Shown here: piece by piece, positions 36,089 to 44,950 of the stretch | How positions within the stretch are numbered: the stretch's first letter is position 1 | Layout: the number at the start of each line of letters is the position of its first letter | Source: Korobacter sp963758505 | GTDB taxonomy: Bacteria; Acidobacteriota; Terriglobia; Terriglobales; Acidobacteriaceae | Direction: 5' to 3' | Assembly: GCA_963758505.1 (NCBI GenBank) | Contig: CAVWVJ010000001.1 | Coordinates: 744,001-808,000, forward strand | Length of the DNA: 64,000 bases | The notes under the pieces: generated by a model | The model's database searches: none | What the model was told of the DNA's origin: nothing | What the model saw: only the letters and a program-made list of their open reading frames with translations | Made by a program: the position numbers and the translations under genes

Positions 36089-38485
36089 CTACTGATGCGC
36101 CGAAGGCTGGTCCGAGGTTGGCAATACGGAGAGAGCCGTCGGCTCCTCGTCGCCTACTTCGGGAAGCGGCTTTTCGAGGGCGAGTTGCAGGACCTGGTCC
36201 ATCTCGTCCACGAAATGCAGCGTCATCTCGGTGCGAATGTTCTCCGGCACCTCCGCCAGGTCCTTCTCGTTGTCCTTGGGCAGGATCACGGTTTTGATCC
36301 CGGCTCGAAGCGCGGCGAGAAGTTTTTCTTTCAATCCACCGATGGGCAGCACCTTCCCGCGCAGGGTGATTTCGCCGGTCATCGCGATGTCGCGGCGAAC
36401 CGGTATCTTGGCCAAAGCGCTGGAGAGAGCCGTCGCCATGGTGATACCGGCCGACGGGCCGTCCTTCGGAATCGCTCCCTCGGGCACGTGCACGTGAATG
36501 TCGCTGTTGCGGTAGAAATCGCGCGGCAGCCCGAGCTTGTGAGCGCGTGAGCGCACGAACGACATGGCCGCCTGCGCCGATTCCTGCATCACGTCGCCGA
36601 GTTTCCCGGTCAGCGTGAGCTTCCCCTTGCCCTCGACCACGGAGACCTCGGTGGTCAGGATCGAGCCGCCCACTTCCGTCCATGCCAGGCCGGTGACCAG
36701 CCCGACCTCGCTCTTCTCGTGCACCGCGGAATCGCGGTAACGGGTAACCCCGAGGAAGTCGCCGACGTTCTCCGCCGTTACGTGGACCTTGTAGCTCTTG
36801 TCCCGCACCACGCGGCGCGCGATCTTGCGGCAGACATTGCCGATCTCGCGCTCCAGGTTGCGGACGCCGGCCTCGCGCGTGTAATTGCGGATGATGATAC
36901 GCAAAGCTTCCAGGTCGAACTGTGCATTTTCTTCCGTCACGCCCGCCTGCTCGCGCTGCTTCTTGAGCAGGTACTGGCGCGCAATCTCCACCTTCTCATC
37001 CTCCGTATAGCCGTGCAGCCGGATGATTTCCATGCGGTCCTGCAGCGGGCTGGGGATGGTGTGCAGCACGTTGGCGGTGGCTACGAAGAAGACCTGTGAA
37101 AGGTCGTACTCCACGTCAAGGTAGTGATCCACGAACATGAAATTCTGTTCCGGATCGAGTACCTCGAGCAGCGCTGACGACGGGTCGCCGCGGAAATCGG
37201 TGGACATCTTGTCCACTTCGTCGAGCATGAAGACCGGGTTCTTGGTGCCCGCCTTCTTCATCATCTGGATGATCTGGCCCGGCAGGGCGCCAATGTATGT
37301 CCGGCGATGGCCGCGAATCTCGGCTTCGTCGCGCACGCCGCCCAGCGACATGCGGACGAACTTCCTCCCGGTCGCCTTGGCAATCGACATCCCGAGCGAG
37401 GTCTTGCCGACGCCCGGAGGCCCGACAAAGCACAGGATCGAACCCTTCGGATTCTTGACCAGTTGCCGCACCGCGAGAAACTCGATGATGCGCTCTTTGA
37501 CCTTCTCCAGGCCGTAGTGGTCTTCGTTGAGAATCTTCTCCGCGTAATCGATGTTGCGGACTTCCTTCGAGCGCTTCTTCCACGGCACCGCCAGGAGCCA
37601 GTCGAGATAGTTCCGCGACACCGTGCTCTCCGCCGACATCGGCGGCATGGCCTCGAGCTTCTTCAGTTCCTGCAACGCCTTCTCGTGTACTTCCTCGGAC
37701 ATGCCGGCGGCGTCGATCTTCTTCTTTAACTCGTCGAATTCGCTCTTCTCGCCACGGCCCAGTTCCTTCTGGATGGCCTTGATCTTCTCGTTGAGGTAGT
37801 ACTCTTTCTGCGCCCGCTCCATCTGCCGCTTGACCCTCGACTGGATGGTCCGGTCCATGTTCAGCTTCTCGATTTCCACATCCAGCACGTCGGCGATACG
37901 GTTCAGCCGTTCGGCGGGGTCGAAGATCTCCAGCAATTCCTGCTTCTCTTCGATCGAAAGCTGCAGGTTGGCAGCAATGGTGTCGGTCAGCTTCGCCGGA
38001 TCTTCCATGCGCACGGCCGCGATCATCGTCTCGTAGTTCAGCGACTGGCACAGCTTCACATACTGTTCGAACAGGGAAGTGACTCGCTGGATCGCCTGCT
38101 CCAGCGTCGGGGTCATCTCGGTGTTGTATTTCACCGTCCGGACTGTCGCTTCGAAAAAGCCGTCCCCGTCCGTGACTTGAAGGATCTTGGCCCGCTCAAT
38201 ACCTTCAACCAGCACTTTAATGTTTCCGTCCGCCAGCTTCAGGCTTTGGACAATATTGACGATCGTTCCCACCTGGTAGATTTCGTTCGGCTTGGGCTCG
38301 TCCACGCTGGCGTCATGCTGCGTAGCCAGGAAGATTTTCTTGTCCGAAGCGAGGGCCTCTTCCAGCGCTCGAACGCTCGATTCGCGGCCTACGACGAAAG
38401 GCGTCATCATCGACGGAAAGATGACGACATCGCGGATAGGCATCATCGGGAGTTTCTTGGTCTCAAATTTCTCGCGCTGGCTCAT
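36089..38485 (-). CDS. lon: ATP-dependent protease Lon
   Basis: A 798-residue full-length LonA. The N-terminal substrate domain is about 10-200, a coiled coil about 200-300, and the AAA+ module has Walker A GPPGVGKTS and Walker B VFMLDEVDKM. The C-terminal protease has the Ser-Lys dyad (Ser in PKDGPSAGITM, Lys in LPIGGLKEKLLAA). It degrades damaged and regulatory proteins in the cytosol. ATG 38485 gives the standard MSQREKFETKKLPMMPIRD start. It is the last gene of a protein-quality-control cluster with clpX, clpP and tig. Confidence 0.97.
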   Translation of the reverse strand: MSQREKFETKKLPMMPIRDVVIFPSMMTPFVVGRESSVRALEEALASDKKIFLATQHDASVDEPKPNEIYQVGTIVNIVQSLKLADGNIKVLVEGIERAKILQVTDGDGFFEATVRTVKYNTEMTPTLEQAIQRVTSLFEQYVKLCQSLNYETMIAAVRMEDPAKLTDTIAANLQLSIEEKQELLEIFDPAERLNRIADVLDVEIEKLNMDRTIQSRVKRQMERAQKEYYLNEKIKAIQKELGRGEKSEFDELKKKIDAAGMSEEVHEKALQELKKLEAMPPMSAESTVSRNYLDWLLAVPWKKRSKEVRNIDYAEKILNEDHYGLEKVKERIIEFLAVRQLVKNPKGSILCFVGPPGVGKTSLGMSIAKATGRKFVRMSLGGVRDEAEIRGHRRTYIGALPGQIIQMMKKAGTKNPVFMLDEVDKMSTDFRGDPSSALLEVLDPEQNFMFVDHYLDVEYDLSQVFFVATANVLHTIPSPLQDRMEIIRLHGYTEDEKVEIARQYLLKKQREQAGVTEENAQFDLEALRIIIRNYTREAGVRNLEREIGNVCRKIARRVVRDKSYKVHVTAENVGDFLGVTRYRDSAVHEKSEVGLVTGLAWTEVGGSILTTEVSVVEGKGKLTLTGKLGDVMQESAQAAMSFVRSRAHKLGLPRDFYRNSDIHVHVPEGAIPKDGPSAGITMATALSSALAKIPVRRDIAMTGEITLRGKVLPIGGLKEKLLAALRAGIKTVILPKDNEKDLAEVPENIRTEMTLHFVDEMDQVLQLALEKPLPEVGDEEPTALSVLPTSDQPSAHQ

Positions 38486-38618
38486 TGGTCGGGTCCCCCG
38501 TACTGGAGAAGATGAAAAACGGCGTTTACACCACCCCAGTTATGTAAGGATAACACGCGAAAATCGCGGGTTCGAGCAGTACCAAACGAGGAACCCCGGC
38601 GTCTTTTGTCACTGGCAA

Positions 38619-38650
38619 AGCGAAACCCCAGCCGCAGCCGGGGTTTCGCT
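38619..38650. other. Strong hairpin between clpX and lon
   Basis: An 11-bp perfect stem AGCGAAACCCC/GGGGTTTCGCT lies 14 bases past the clpX stop. It lacks a T run on either strand. It may be a partial terminator or an mRNA-stability element separating clpX and lon expression. Confidence 0.55.
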
Positions 38651-38663
38651 GTCTCACATGAAC

Positions 38664-39938
38664 TTAACTGGCCTGTTTTTCCACAAGGTTGATCGAGATG
38701 TCCCGCTTCTGAACCATCTCCGCCGTGACTTCGAAGTCCTTTACGCGCTTCTGGCTGGGCAGGCTGTACATCAGGTCCAGCATCAACTCTTCCAGGATCA
38801 TGCGCAGGCCACGGGCACCCACCTTGCGATGCATGGCTTCGCGCGCGATCGCCCGGACCGCCTCATCGGTGAATTTAAGCTTCACGTTCTCGAACTCGAA
38901 GAGCCGTTGATATTGCTTCACAATGGCGTTCTTCGGCTTGGTCAGAATCTCAACCAGAGCATTTTCGTCGAGGTCGTTCAGAATGCCCAGCACGGGCAGC
39001 CGTCCGACAAATTCAGGAATGAGCCCGAACTTGATCAGGTCCTGCGGTTCGGCCTGTTGCAGCATCTCCGAATCCCGCTGATTGCTGAGCGGAATGTTCT
39101 TTTCTTTCTCTTCGTCCGACCGGAATCCCAGGGCGCGCTTGCCGAGCCTACGTCCCACGATCTTTTCCAGCCCAACGAACGCCCCGCCCACGATGAACAA
39201 AATATTCGTCGTATCGACCGGGGTAAATTCCTGGTGCGGATGCTTGCGCCCCCCTTGCGGCGGAACATTGGCAACCGTACCTTCCAGGATTTTCAACAGC
39301 GCCTGCTGCACGCCTTCGCCCGAAACATCGCGGGTGATCGACGGATTCTCGTCCTTGCGTCCGATCTTGTCGATCTCGTCAATATAGATGATGCCGGTCT
39401 GTGCCCGGGCCACATCCCCATCGGCGGACTGCAACAGCTTCAGGATGATGTTCTCGACATCCTCGCCCACGTAGCCGGCTTCGGTCAGGGTCGTGGCGTC
39501 CACAATCGCGAACGGCACATCGAGCATCTTCGCCAGGGTCTGCGCGAGAAGCGTCTTTCCCGTTCCCGTCGGTCCTACCAGCAAAATGTTCGATTTCTGC
39601 AGCTCGACTTCGCCGCTGCGCTGGCGATTCATGAAAACGCGCTTGTAGTGGTTGTAAACCGCGACCGAAAGCTTCTTCTTTGTCTGTTCCTGGCCGATTA
39701 CGTACTCGTCAAGGAAGGTTTTCACTTCCAGCGGCTTCGGAAGATGGTTGGGAGCGGCCGCCGGACTGGCTTCGGCGCGGTCGTCCTCGAGAATGGAATT
39801 GCAGACCGCGACACATTCGTCGCAGATATAGGCCCGCGGGTAATCGCTCGGCGAAGAGATTAACTTCGCCACCGCGTCCTGCGATTTGTGGCAGAACGAA
39901 CAGCGAAGTACTTCATCGGTTCCAGTCCTGGATCTCAC
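38664..39938 (-). CDS. clpX: ClpX, ATPase subunit of ClpXP
   Basis: A 424-residue protein. The N-terminal zinc-binding domain has CSFCHKS and CDECVAVC. The AAA+ core has GPTGTGKTLLAQTL, IIYIDEIDKI, and the ClpP-docking IGF-type loop appears as LGF in KRALGFRSDEEKE. Sensor motifs sit in IPEFVGRLPV. It unfolds substrates for ClpP. The start is GTG 39938, preceded by GGAG at seven bases; it gives the usual N-terminus leading into the zinc domain. clpP lies upstream in the same direction. Confidence 0.97.
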   Translation of the reverse strand: MRSRTGTDEVLRCSFCHKSQDAVAKLISSPSDYPRAYICDECVAVCNSILEDDRAEASPAAAPNHLPKPLEVKTFLDEYVIGQEQTKKKLSVAVYNHYKRVFMNRQRSGEVELQKSNILLVGPTGTGKTLLAQTLAKMLDVPFAIVDATTLTEAGYVGEDVENIILKLLQSADGDVARAQTGIIYIDEIDKIGRKDENPSITRDVSGEGVQQALLKILEGTVANVPPQGGRKHPHQEFTPVDTTNILFIVGGAFVGLEKIVGRRLGKRALGFRSDEEKEKNIPLSNQRDSEMLQQAEPQDLIKFGLIPEFVGRLPVLGILNDLDENALVEILTKPKNAIVKQYQRLFEFENVKLKFTDEAVRAIAREAMHRKVGARGLRMILEELMLDLMYSLPSQKRVKDFEVTAEMVQKRDISINLVEKQAS

Positions 39939-40070
39939 AGCTACACTCCTTAGACCGCCGGCATGTTACGAGGCGCCTGTCTCAATCCTGCGCGGGCTGC
40001 TCTCTGTTCCCCGGGTCGCCTGCATCCCGAAGCTAACATGCTCCCCCTTGAATAATTTCTCCAAAGTTTA

Positions 40071-40102
40071 CTCCGCCTTCGGAAAATTTTCCTAAGGCGG
40101 AG
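40071..40102. other. 32-bp near-perfect palindrome between clpP and clpX
   Basis: CTCCGCCTT and AAGGCGGAG flank GGAAAATTTTCC, with one mismatched pair. It lies 50 bases past the clpP stop and 130 bases before clpX. A long dyad with an AT centre fits either a protein-binding site or an intercistronic hairpin. Confidence 0.55.
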
Positions 40103-40152
40103 CCATTACTTTAGTGGGAATTCTCTGTGTAGCCCCGATGACCTCGGTAATG

Positions 40153-40737
40153 CTACTTGTGTTTGTAGATGATATCGTCCACAAGCCCGTATTCCTTGGC
40201 CTGCTGTGCGTTCATGATGAAGTCGCGCTCGACATCTTTCTCTACTTTTTCCAGCCGCTGATTGCAGTGTTTCGCAAGCAACTGGTTCGTGATCTCCCGC
40301 ATCCGCAGGATCTCGCGCGCATGGATATCGATATCCGTCGCCTGCCCGCTCAGTCCGCTCATCAAGGGTTGATGAATCAGGATGCGCGAGGTTGGCAGCG
40401 CGTAACGCTTATTCGGGGCTCCGGAGGCCAGCAGGGTCGCGGCCATGCTGGCGCACTGGCCTATGCAGATCGTCGCCACGTCCGGGCGAATGAACTGCAT
40501 CGTGTCATAGATCGCCATCCCGGCCGTTATCGATCCGCCCGGAGAGTTGATGTAGAGCGAAATGTCTTTCTCCGGATCTTCCGCCTCGAGAAACAACATC
40601 TGCGCGATGATCAGATTCGCAACGTTGTCGTCGATTGGCGTCCCTAAAAAGATAATGTTGTCGCGCAGCAGCCGGGAATAAATGTCGTACGCGCGCTCGC
40701 CCCTGCTGGTTTGCTCGATCACCATGGGCACAAGCAT
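40153..40737 (-). CDS. clpP: ClpP serine protease subunit
   Basis: A 194-residue protein. The catalytic Ser is in IGQCASMAATLLASG, the His in RILIHQPLMSG, and the Asp lies in the helix DVERDFIMNAQQA. It assembles into the tetradecameric chamber that works with ClpX. ATG 40737 follows AAGGAG. A mitigating feature of the annotation is the short N-terminal peptide MLVPMVIEQTSRGERAYD, which fits the usual pro-region. It lies between tig and clpX, the common bacterial order. Confidence 0.97.
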   Translation of the reverse strand: MLVPMVIEQTSRGERAYDIYSRLLRDNIIFLGTPIDDNVANLIIAQMLFLEAEDPEKDISLYINSPGGSITAGMAIYDTMQFIRPDVATICIGQCASMAATLLASGAPNKRYALPTSRILIHQPLMSGLSGQATDIDIHAREILRMREITNQLLAKHCNQRLEKVEKDVERDFIMNAQQAKEYGLVDDIIYKHK

Positions 40738-40827
40738 GATTGCCGCTCCTTATTCGATCAACTGACCACACTTTTGCCCGAAATCGTGCTCAGGCTGAGA
40801 GCTGCAGTCAGGGGAAAGCAGGCCGCC

Positions 40828-42141
40828 CTATGCGGACCGGCTATAGAGTAAGTCGAGAGTTTTCTCGTTTCGAATACGAGTCCGGATTCTATCCAGCGAC
40901 CCATCTTGCGTCAAACGCGTGCGCACCGCCTCCGGCGTCTGTTGTGCCTGCCGCGCCAGGCTCGCGATCTCCTGGTCCAGTTCCTCGTCGGCGACCTCGA
41001 CCTTCTCGGCGTCCGCAATCTTTTCCAGCAGCAGCGATGCCTTCACTTCGCGAGTCGCCGCCTCCCGCTGGCCCTCCCGCAGCCGGGCGAAATCCATCTT
41101 GCGCATGTCTTCGGCGCGCATCCCCTGCTGCGCCAGCGCGCGCAGTCCACGCTCCAGCCGGATCTCGATCTGGCTCTCCACCATCGCATTGGGAACAGGG
41201 AAGTCGTTGAGCTTTACCAACTCATCCACCAGCTTGTCTTTGCCCTCGTGCTCGGCGCGGTGCTTCTTCTCGTGCTCCATCCCCTCGCGGATCTTCGCCC
41301 GTAGCTCCTCGGGCGTCTTCATCTCGCCGCCCAGCTCCTGGATGAACTCCTCGTTCACCTCGGGAACAATCTTCTTCTTCAGCTCTTTCACCGTCACGTG
41401 GTACTCCACGCTCTTGCCCGCCAGCCGCTGGTCTCCGTAATCCGCCGGATAGCTCACGTCAAACGTCTTCTCGTCTCCCGCCTTCGTGCCCTGTAATTGC
41501 TCGCTGAATTCCGCCACCGTGTTCGTGCCGCCCAGCTCCACCATCACCGAGGGCACCTCCACCGGCTTGGCCTCCGCGTCGGCTTTATCGCGCCCCGCAA
41601 AGCTGATCTGCACGAAGTCCCCATGCTGGGCCGCGCGGTCCTCGATCGGTTCGTAGGTGGCCCGCTGCTCCCGCAGCCCATTCACCGTCTCCTCGACCTC
41701 TTCGTCCGTCACGCTCACCGCCGGATGCTCCACCTTTACGTTCTGGTAACCCTCCGTCGGAATCTCGGGCAGAATCTCGAACTCGGCCGTGAACTTCAAC
41801 GGCTGGCCGTCATGCAGGTGCAGGTCCGTTACCTGTGGCTGCGAGATCGGAGCAAGGTTCTGCTTCCCCGTCTCTTCGCGGAAATACTTCGGTACCAGGT
41901 TGCGGACGATCTCTTCATTGATGTCCTGCGAGAAGCGCGTGCGGATCACCCCCGCCGGGACCTTGCCCTTGCGAAAGCCGGGGACGCGCGCCAGCTTGGC
42001 ATACTGCTGCACCAGCTTGTTGCGCTCCTGGTCCACAACGTCGCTTGGGATCTCGACGCTGATAGTGCGGAGAAGAGGATTCACGGGAGCCGCAACTTCG
42101 GGAGTTGCAGTTGTTTCGGTGTTGGTCGTTTCGGTCGTCAA
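40828..42141 (-). CDS. tig: Trigger factor
   Basis: A 437-residue ribosome-associated chaperone. The N-terminal ribosome-binding domain contains the signature VPGFRKGKVP. A PPIase FKBP-like domain follows (about 155-245, with DFVQISFAGRD), then the long helical C-terminal chaperone arms with RNEKTLDLLYSRS at the end. The start is TTG 42141, because this is the first plausible codon before a Thr-rich leader and GAAGG lies upstream; an ATG start is absent. It is first in the tig-clpP-clpX-lon cluster. The 92-bp repeat array begins about 160 bases upstream. Confidence 0.95.
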   Translation of the reverse strand: MTTETTNTETTATPEVAAPVNPLLRTISVEIPSDVVDQERNKLVQQYAKLARVPGFRKGKVPAGVIRTRFSQDINEEIVRNLVPKYFREETGKQNLAPISQPQVTDLHLHDGQPLKFTAEFEILPEIPTEGYQNVKVEHPAVSVTDEEVEETVNGLREQRATYEPIEDRAAQHGDFVQISFAGRDKADAEAKPVEVPSVMVELGGTNTVAEFSEQLQGTKAGDEKTFDVSYPADYGDQRLAGKSVEYHVTVKELKKKIVPEVNEEFIQELGGEMKTPEELRAKIREGMEHEKKHRAEHEGKDKLVDELVKLNDFPVPNAMVESQIEIRLERGLRALAQQGMRAEDMRKMDFARLREGQREAATREVKASLLLEKIADAEKVEVADEELDQEIASLARQAQQTPEAVRTRLTQDGSLDRIRTRIRNEKTLDLLYSRSA

Positions 42142-42298
42142 CGGAATGCCTTCGAAATAATGAATTCAGAGTAGGGAACTAGCTGCGGAGAGGGACAAGA
42201 CAGGAACTCCCGGCACACAACCGCAAACCTTAAGTTTAAGAGAGCCGGCGGTGCCGGTCAAACGTGGAACCGTTCGCGCTGCTCCCGAATCTCCACCG

Positions 42299-43780
42299 TG
42301 GGAATGCCAAGCCAAGCGGCCAGCCCACGTCCCCGCTTCCGTCTCCCTCACTCTCTCTTGTCATCCAGAGGAGCGCAGCGACGTAGGGACCTGCTGTTCC
42401 AAGCCAAGCGGCCAGCCCACGTCCCCGCTTCCATCTCCCTCTCTCTCTCTTGTCATCCAGAGGAGCGCAGCGACGTAAGGACCTGCTGTTCCAAGCCAAG
42501 CGGCCAGCCCACGTCCCCGCTTCCGTCTCCCTCACTCTCTCTTGTCATCCAGAGGAGCGCAGCGACGTAAGGACCTGCTGTTCCAAGCCAAGCGGCCAGC
42601 CCACGTCCCCGCTTCCGTCTCCCTCTCTCTGTCTTGTCATCCAGAGGAGCGCAGCGACGTAGGGACCTGCTGTTCCAAGCCAAGCGGCCAGCCCACGTCC
42701 CCGCCTCCATCTCCCTCACTCTCTCTTGTCATCCAGAGGAGCGCAGCGACGTAAGGACCTGCTGTTCCAAGCCAAGCGGCCAGCCCACGTCCCCGCTTCC
42801 GTCTCCCTCATTCTCTCTCTTGTCATCCAGAGGAGCGCAGCGACGTAAGGACCTGCTGTTCCAAGCCAAGCGGCCAGCCCACGTCCCCGCTTCCATCTCC
42901 CTCACTCTCTCTTGTCATCCAGAGGAGCGCAGCGACGTAAGGACCTGCTGTTCGCTTCCGCGGCCAGCCCACAACTCTCTCCACTCTCCATCTCTCTCTC
43001 TTGTCATCCAGAGGAGCGCAGCGACGTAGGGACCTGCTGTTCCAAGCCAAGCGGCCAGCCAACGTCCCCGCTTTCATCTCCCTCACTCTCTCTTGTCATC
43101 CAGAGGAGCGCAGCGACGTAGGGACCTGCTGTTCCAAGCCAAGCGGCCAGCCCACGTCCCCGCTTCCATCTCCCTCACTCTCTCTTGTCATCCAGAGGAG
43201 CGCAGCGACGTAAGGACCTGCTGTTCCAAGCCAAGCGGCCAGCCCACGTCCCCGCTTCCATCTCCCTCACTCTCTCTTGTCATCCAGAGGAGCGCAGCGA
43301 CGTAGGGACCTGCTGTTCCAAGCCAAGCGGCCAGCCCACGTCCCCGCTTCCGTCTCCCTCACTCTCTCTTGTCATCCAGAGGAGCGCAGCGACGTAAGGA
43401 CCTGCTGTTCCAAGCCAAGCGGCCAGCCCACGTCCCCGCTTCCGTCTCCCTCACTCTCTCTTGTCATCCAGAGGAGCGCAGCGACGTAAGGACCTGCTGT
43501 TCCAAGCCAAGCGGCCAGCCCACGTCCCCGCTTCCGTCTCCCTCACTCTCTCTTGTCATCCAGAGGAGCGCAGCGACGTAAGGACCTGCTGTTCCAAGCC
43601 AAGCGGCCAGCCCACGTCCCCGCTTCCATCTCCATCACTCTCTCTTGTCATCCAGAGGAGCGCAGCGACGTAGGGACCTGCTGTTCCAAGCCAAGCGGCC
43701 AGCCCACGTCCCCGCTTCCGTCTCCCTCACTCTCTCTTGTCATCAGAGGAGCGCAGCGACGTAAGGACCTGCTGTTCGCT
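42299..43780. repeat. Tandem array of sixteen ~92-bp repeats
   Basis: Units begin TTGTCATCCAGAGGAGCGCA at 42358, 42450, 42542, 42634, 42726, 42820, 42912, 43001 and then every 92 bases to 43737. The last unit is cut short, and a partial unit precedes the first from 42299. Each unit has a conserved ~40-base half (to GACCTGCTGTT) and a C/T-rich half ending CTCACTCTCTCT. One G/A site (GTAGGG or GTAAGG) varies between units, and the unit before 43001 is a divergent 89-bp version. The length is not a multiple of three, so the ~70-codon frames in each unit are by-products. The array fills the gap between divergent tig and the gene at 43838. Confidence 0.97.
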
Positions 43781-43837
43781 TAAGTCTCCTGGGAACTCGC
43801 GCCCTCACTATACTCAAAACAAACCGAGGAGCTTGTG

Positions 43838-44137
43838 ATGTGGCAGATCATTTGGGAATTTCGCGTCGCCGAAGAACATCGTTCCGAATTCGAACGCTGC
43901 TACGCTGCCGAAGGCGATTGGTCGCAGCTCTTTGCGCGTTCGCCCGAATTCCTCGGAACCACCCTGCTGCGCGACCCGGCCGTCCCCGGACGCTACCTCA
44001 CCCTCGATCGCTGGACGGAGGCAGCCGCCTTCGAGCGCTTCCAGGAACAATACGCCGTCGAGTACAAAGCCCTCGATCAACACTGCGAATTCCTGACCGA
44101 GTACGAACTGAAAATCGGCGCCTTCGAGCCCGTGTAG
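43838..44137 (+). CDS. Antibiotic biosynthesis monooxygenase-fold protein
   Basis: A 99-residue protein. WQIIWEFRVAEEHRSEFERCY at the N-terminus and YLTLDRWTEAAAFERFQEQY in the middle match the dimeric ferredoxin-like ABM fold. The family includes cofactor-free monooxygenases, haem-degrading enzymes and many of unknown role. ATG 43838 follows GAGGAG; a GTG three bases earlier is possible. It is the first gene after the tandem repeat array. No catalytic residues can be asserted. Confidence 0.72.
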   Translation: MWQIIWEFRVAEEHRSEFERCYAAEGDWSQLFARSPEFLGTTLLRDPAVPGRYLTLDRWTEAAAFERFQEQYAVEYKALDQHCEFLTEYELKIGAFEPV

Positions 44138-44148
44138 CCGCCCCTTCT

Positions 44149-44190
44149 GTCATCCTGGGCGGAGAATCCACAGACCTTGCGGATTCGCAG
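44149..44190. repeat. Possible stray copy of the GTCATCC element
   Basis: TGTCATCCTGGGCGGAGAAT begins this stretch, resembling the start of the 92-bp unit. It lies between the ABM-like gene and the uracil-DNA glycosylase gene. Only the first third aligns. Confidence 0.3.
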
Positions 44191-44232
44191 TCGAGGGCCC
44201 CTACGCCAACGTCATCCCGGCGAAACCGTATC

Positions 44233-44925
44233 ATGGATGCAATGTCCTCCGCCCTCAACATCCTCAACCACGAAGTCATCGGCTGCCGCAAATGTCCGCG
44301 TTTGGTCGAATACCGCGAACACATCGGCATCGAGAAGCGCAGGGCCTACCGCGACCATGAATACTGGGCCAAGCCCGTTCCCGGCTTTGGCGACCCCCAA
44401 GCCCGCGTCCTCATCCTCGGCCTCGCGCCCGGCGCCCACGGATCCAACCGCACCGGACGCCCCTTCACTGGCGATAAAAGCGGCGAGTTCATGTATCCCA
44501 TCCTCTATAAGACCGGCTTCGCCTCGCAACCCACCGCCGTGAACCGCGAGGACGGCCTCAAGCTGCTCGATTGCTACATCACCGCCGCCGTCCGCTGCGC
44601 GCCGCCCGATAACAAGCCGCTCCCGCAGGAGATCGCGAACTGCGCGCCCTACCTCGATCGCGAGATCACCTACCTGGATCAGCTCAAGGTGGTCGTGGCC
44701 CTCGGCAAAATCGGCTTCGACGCCTACCTCGCGCACCTCCAGCGTACCGGCTTCGCGATCCGCAAATCCGAATACGCTTTTGGCCATGCCGCCGAATACA
44801 AGATGCCGAATGGCATCACCCTGCTGGCGTCTTATCACCCCTCCAACCAGAACACCGCCACCGGCAAGCTGACCGCCAAGATGTTCGAAGCGATTTTCCG
44901 AAGGGCGAGGAAGCTGGCGGGCTGA
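44233..44925 (+). CDS. Family 5 uracil-DNA glycosylase (UDGb type)
   Basis: A 230-residue protein. Cysteines in CRKCPRLVEY and later in RCAPPDNK and NCAPYLD supply the expected 4Fe-4S ligands. Motif A reads LGLAPGAHGSNRTGRPFTGD and motif B ends with SYHPSNQNTATG. The absence of an acidic residue in motif A (GLAPGAHG) separates family 5 from family 4 and fits activity on uracil and other deaminated bases. ATG 44233 begins the iron-sulfur domain; the frame is open upstream without family content. Confidence 0.88.
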   Translation: MDAMSSALNILNHEVIGCRKCPRLVEYREHIGIEKRRAYRDHEYWAKPVPGFGDPQARVLILGLAPGAHGSNRTGRPFTGDKSGEFMYPILYKTGFASQPTAVNREDGLKLLDCYITAAVRCAPPDNKPLPQEIANCAPYLDREITYLDQLKVVVALGKIGFDAYLAHLQRTGFAIRKSEYAFGHAAEYKMPNGITLLASYHPSNQNTATGKLTAKMFEAIFRRARKLAG

Positions 44926-44950
44926 TCAGAATTTCAGTGGAAGTAGCGCT

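Noticed and set aside
38292..39863. 523-codon plus-strand frame
   Set aside because: Antisense to clpX and the lon start; no recognisable product.
42299..43780. CRISPR-like array
   Set aside because: The whole 92-bp unit is repeated with no unique spacers, the unit is too long, and no cas gene is nearby.
42450..43783. Series of ~70-codon overlapping frames (MSSRGAQRR... peptides) along the tandem array
   Set aside because: They are produced by the 92-bp repeat itself, whose length shifts frame each unit; no ribosome sites and no family.
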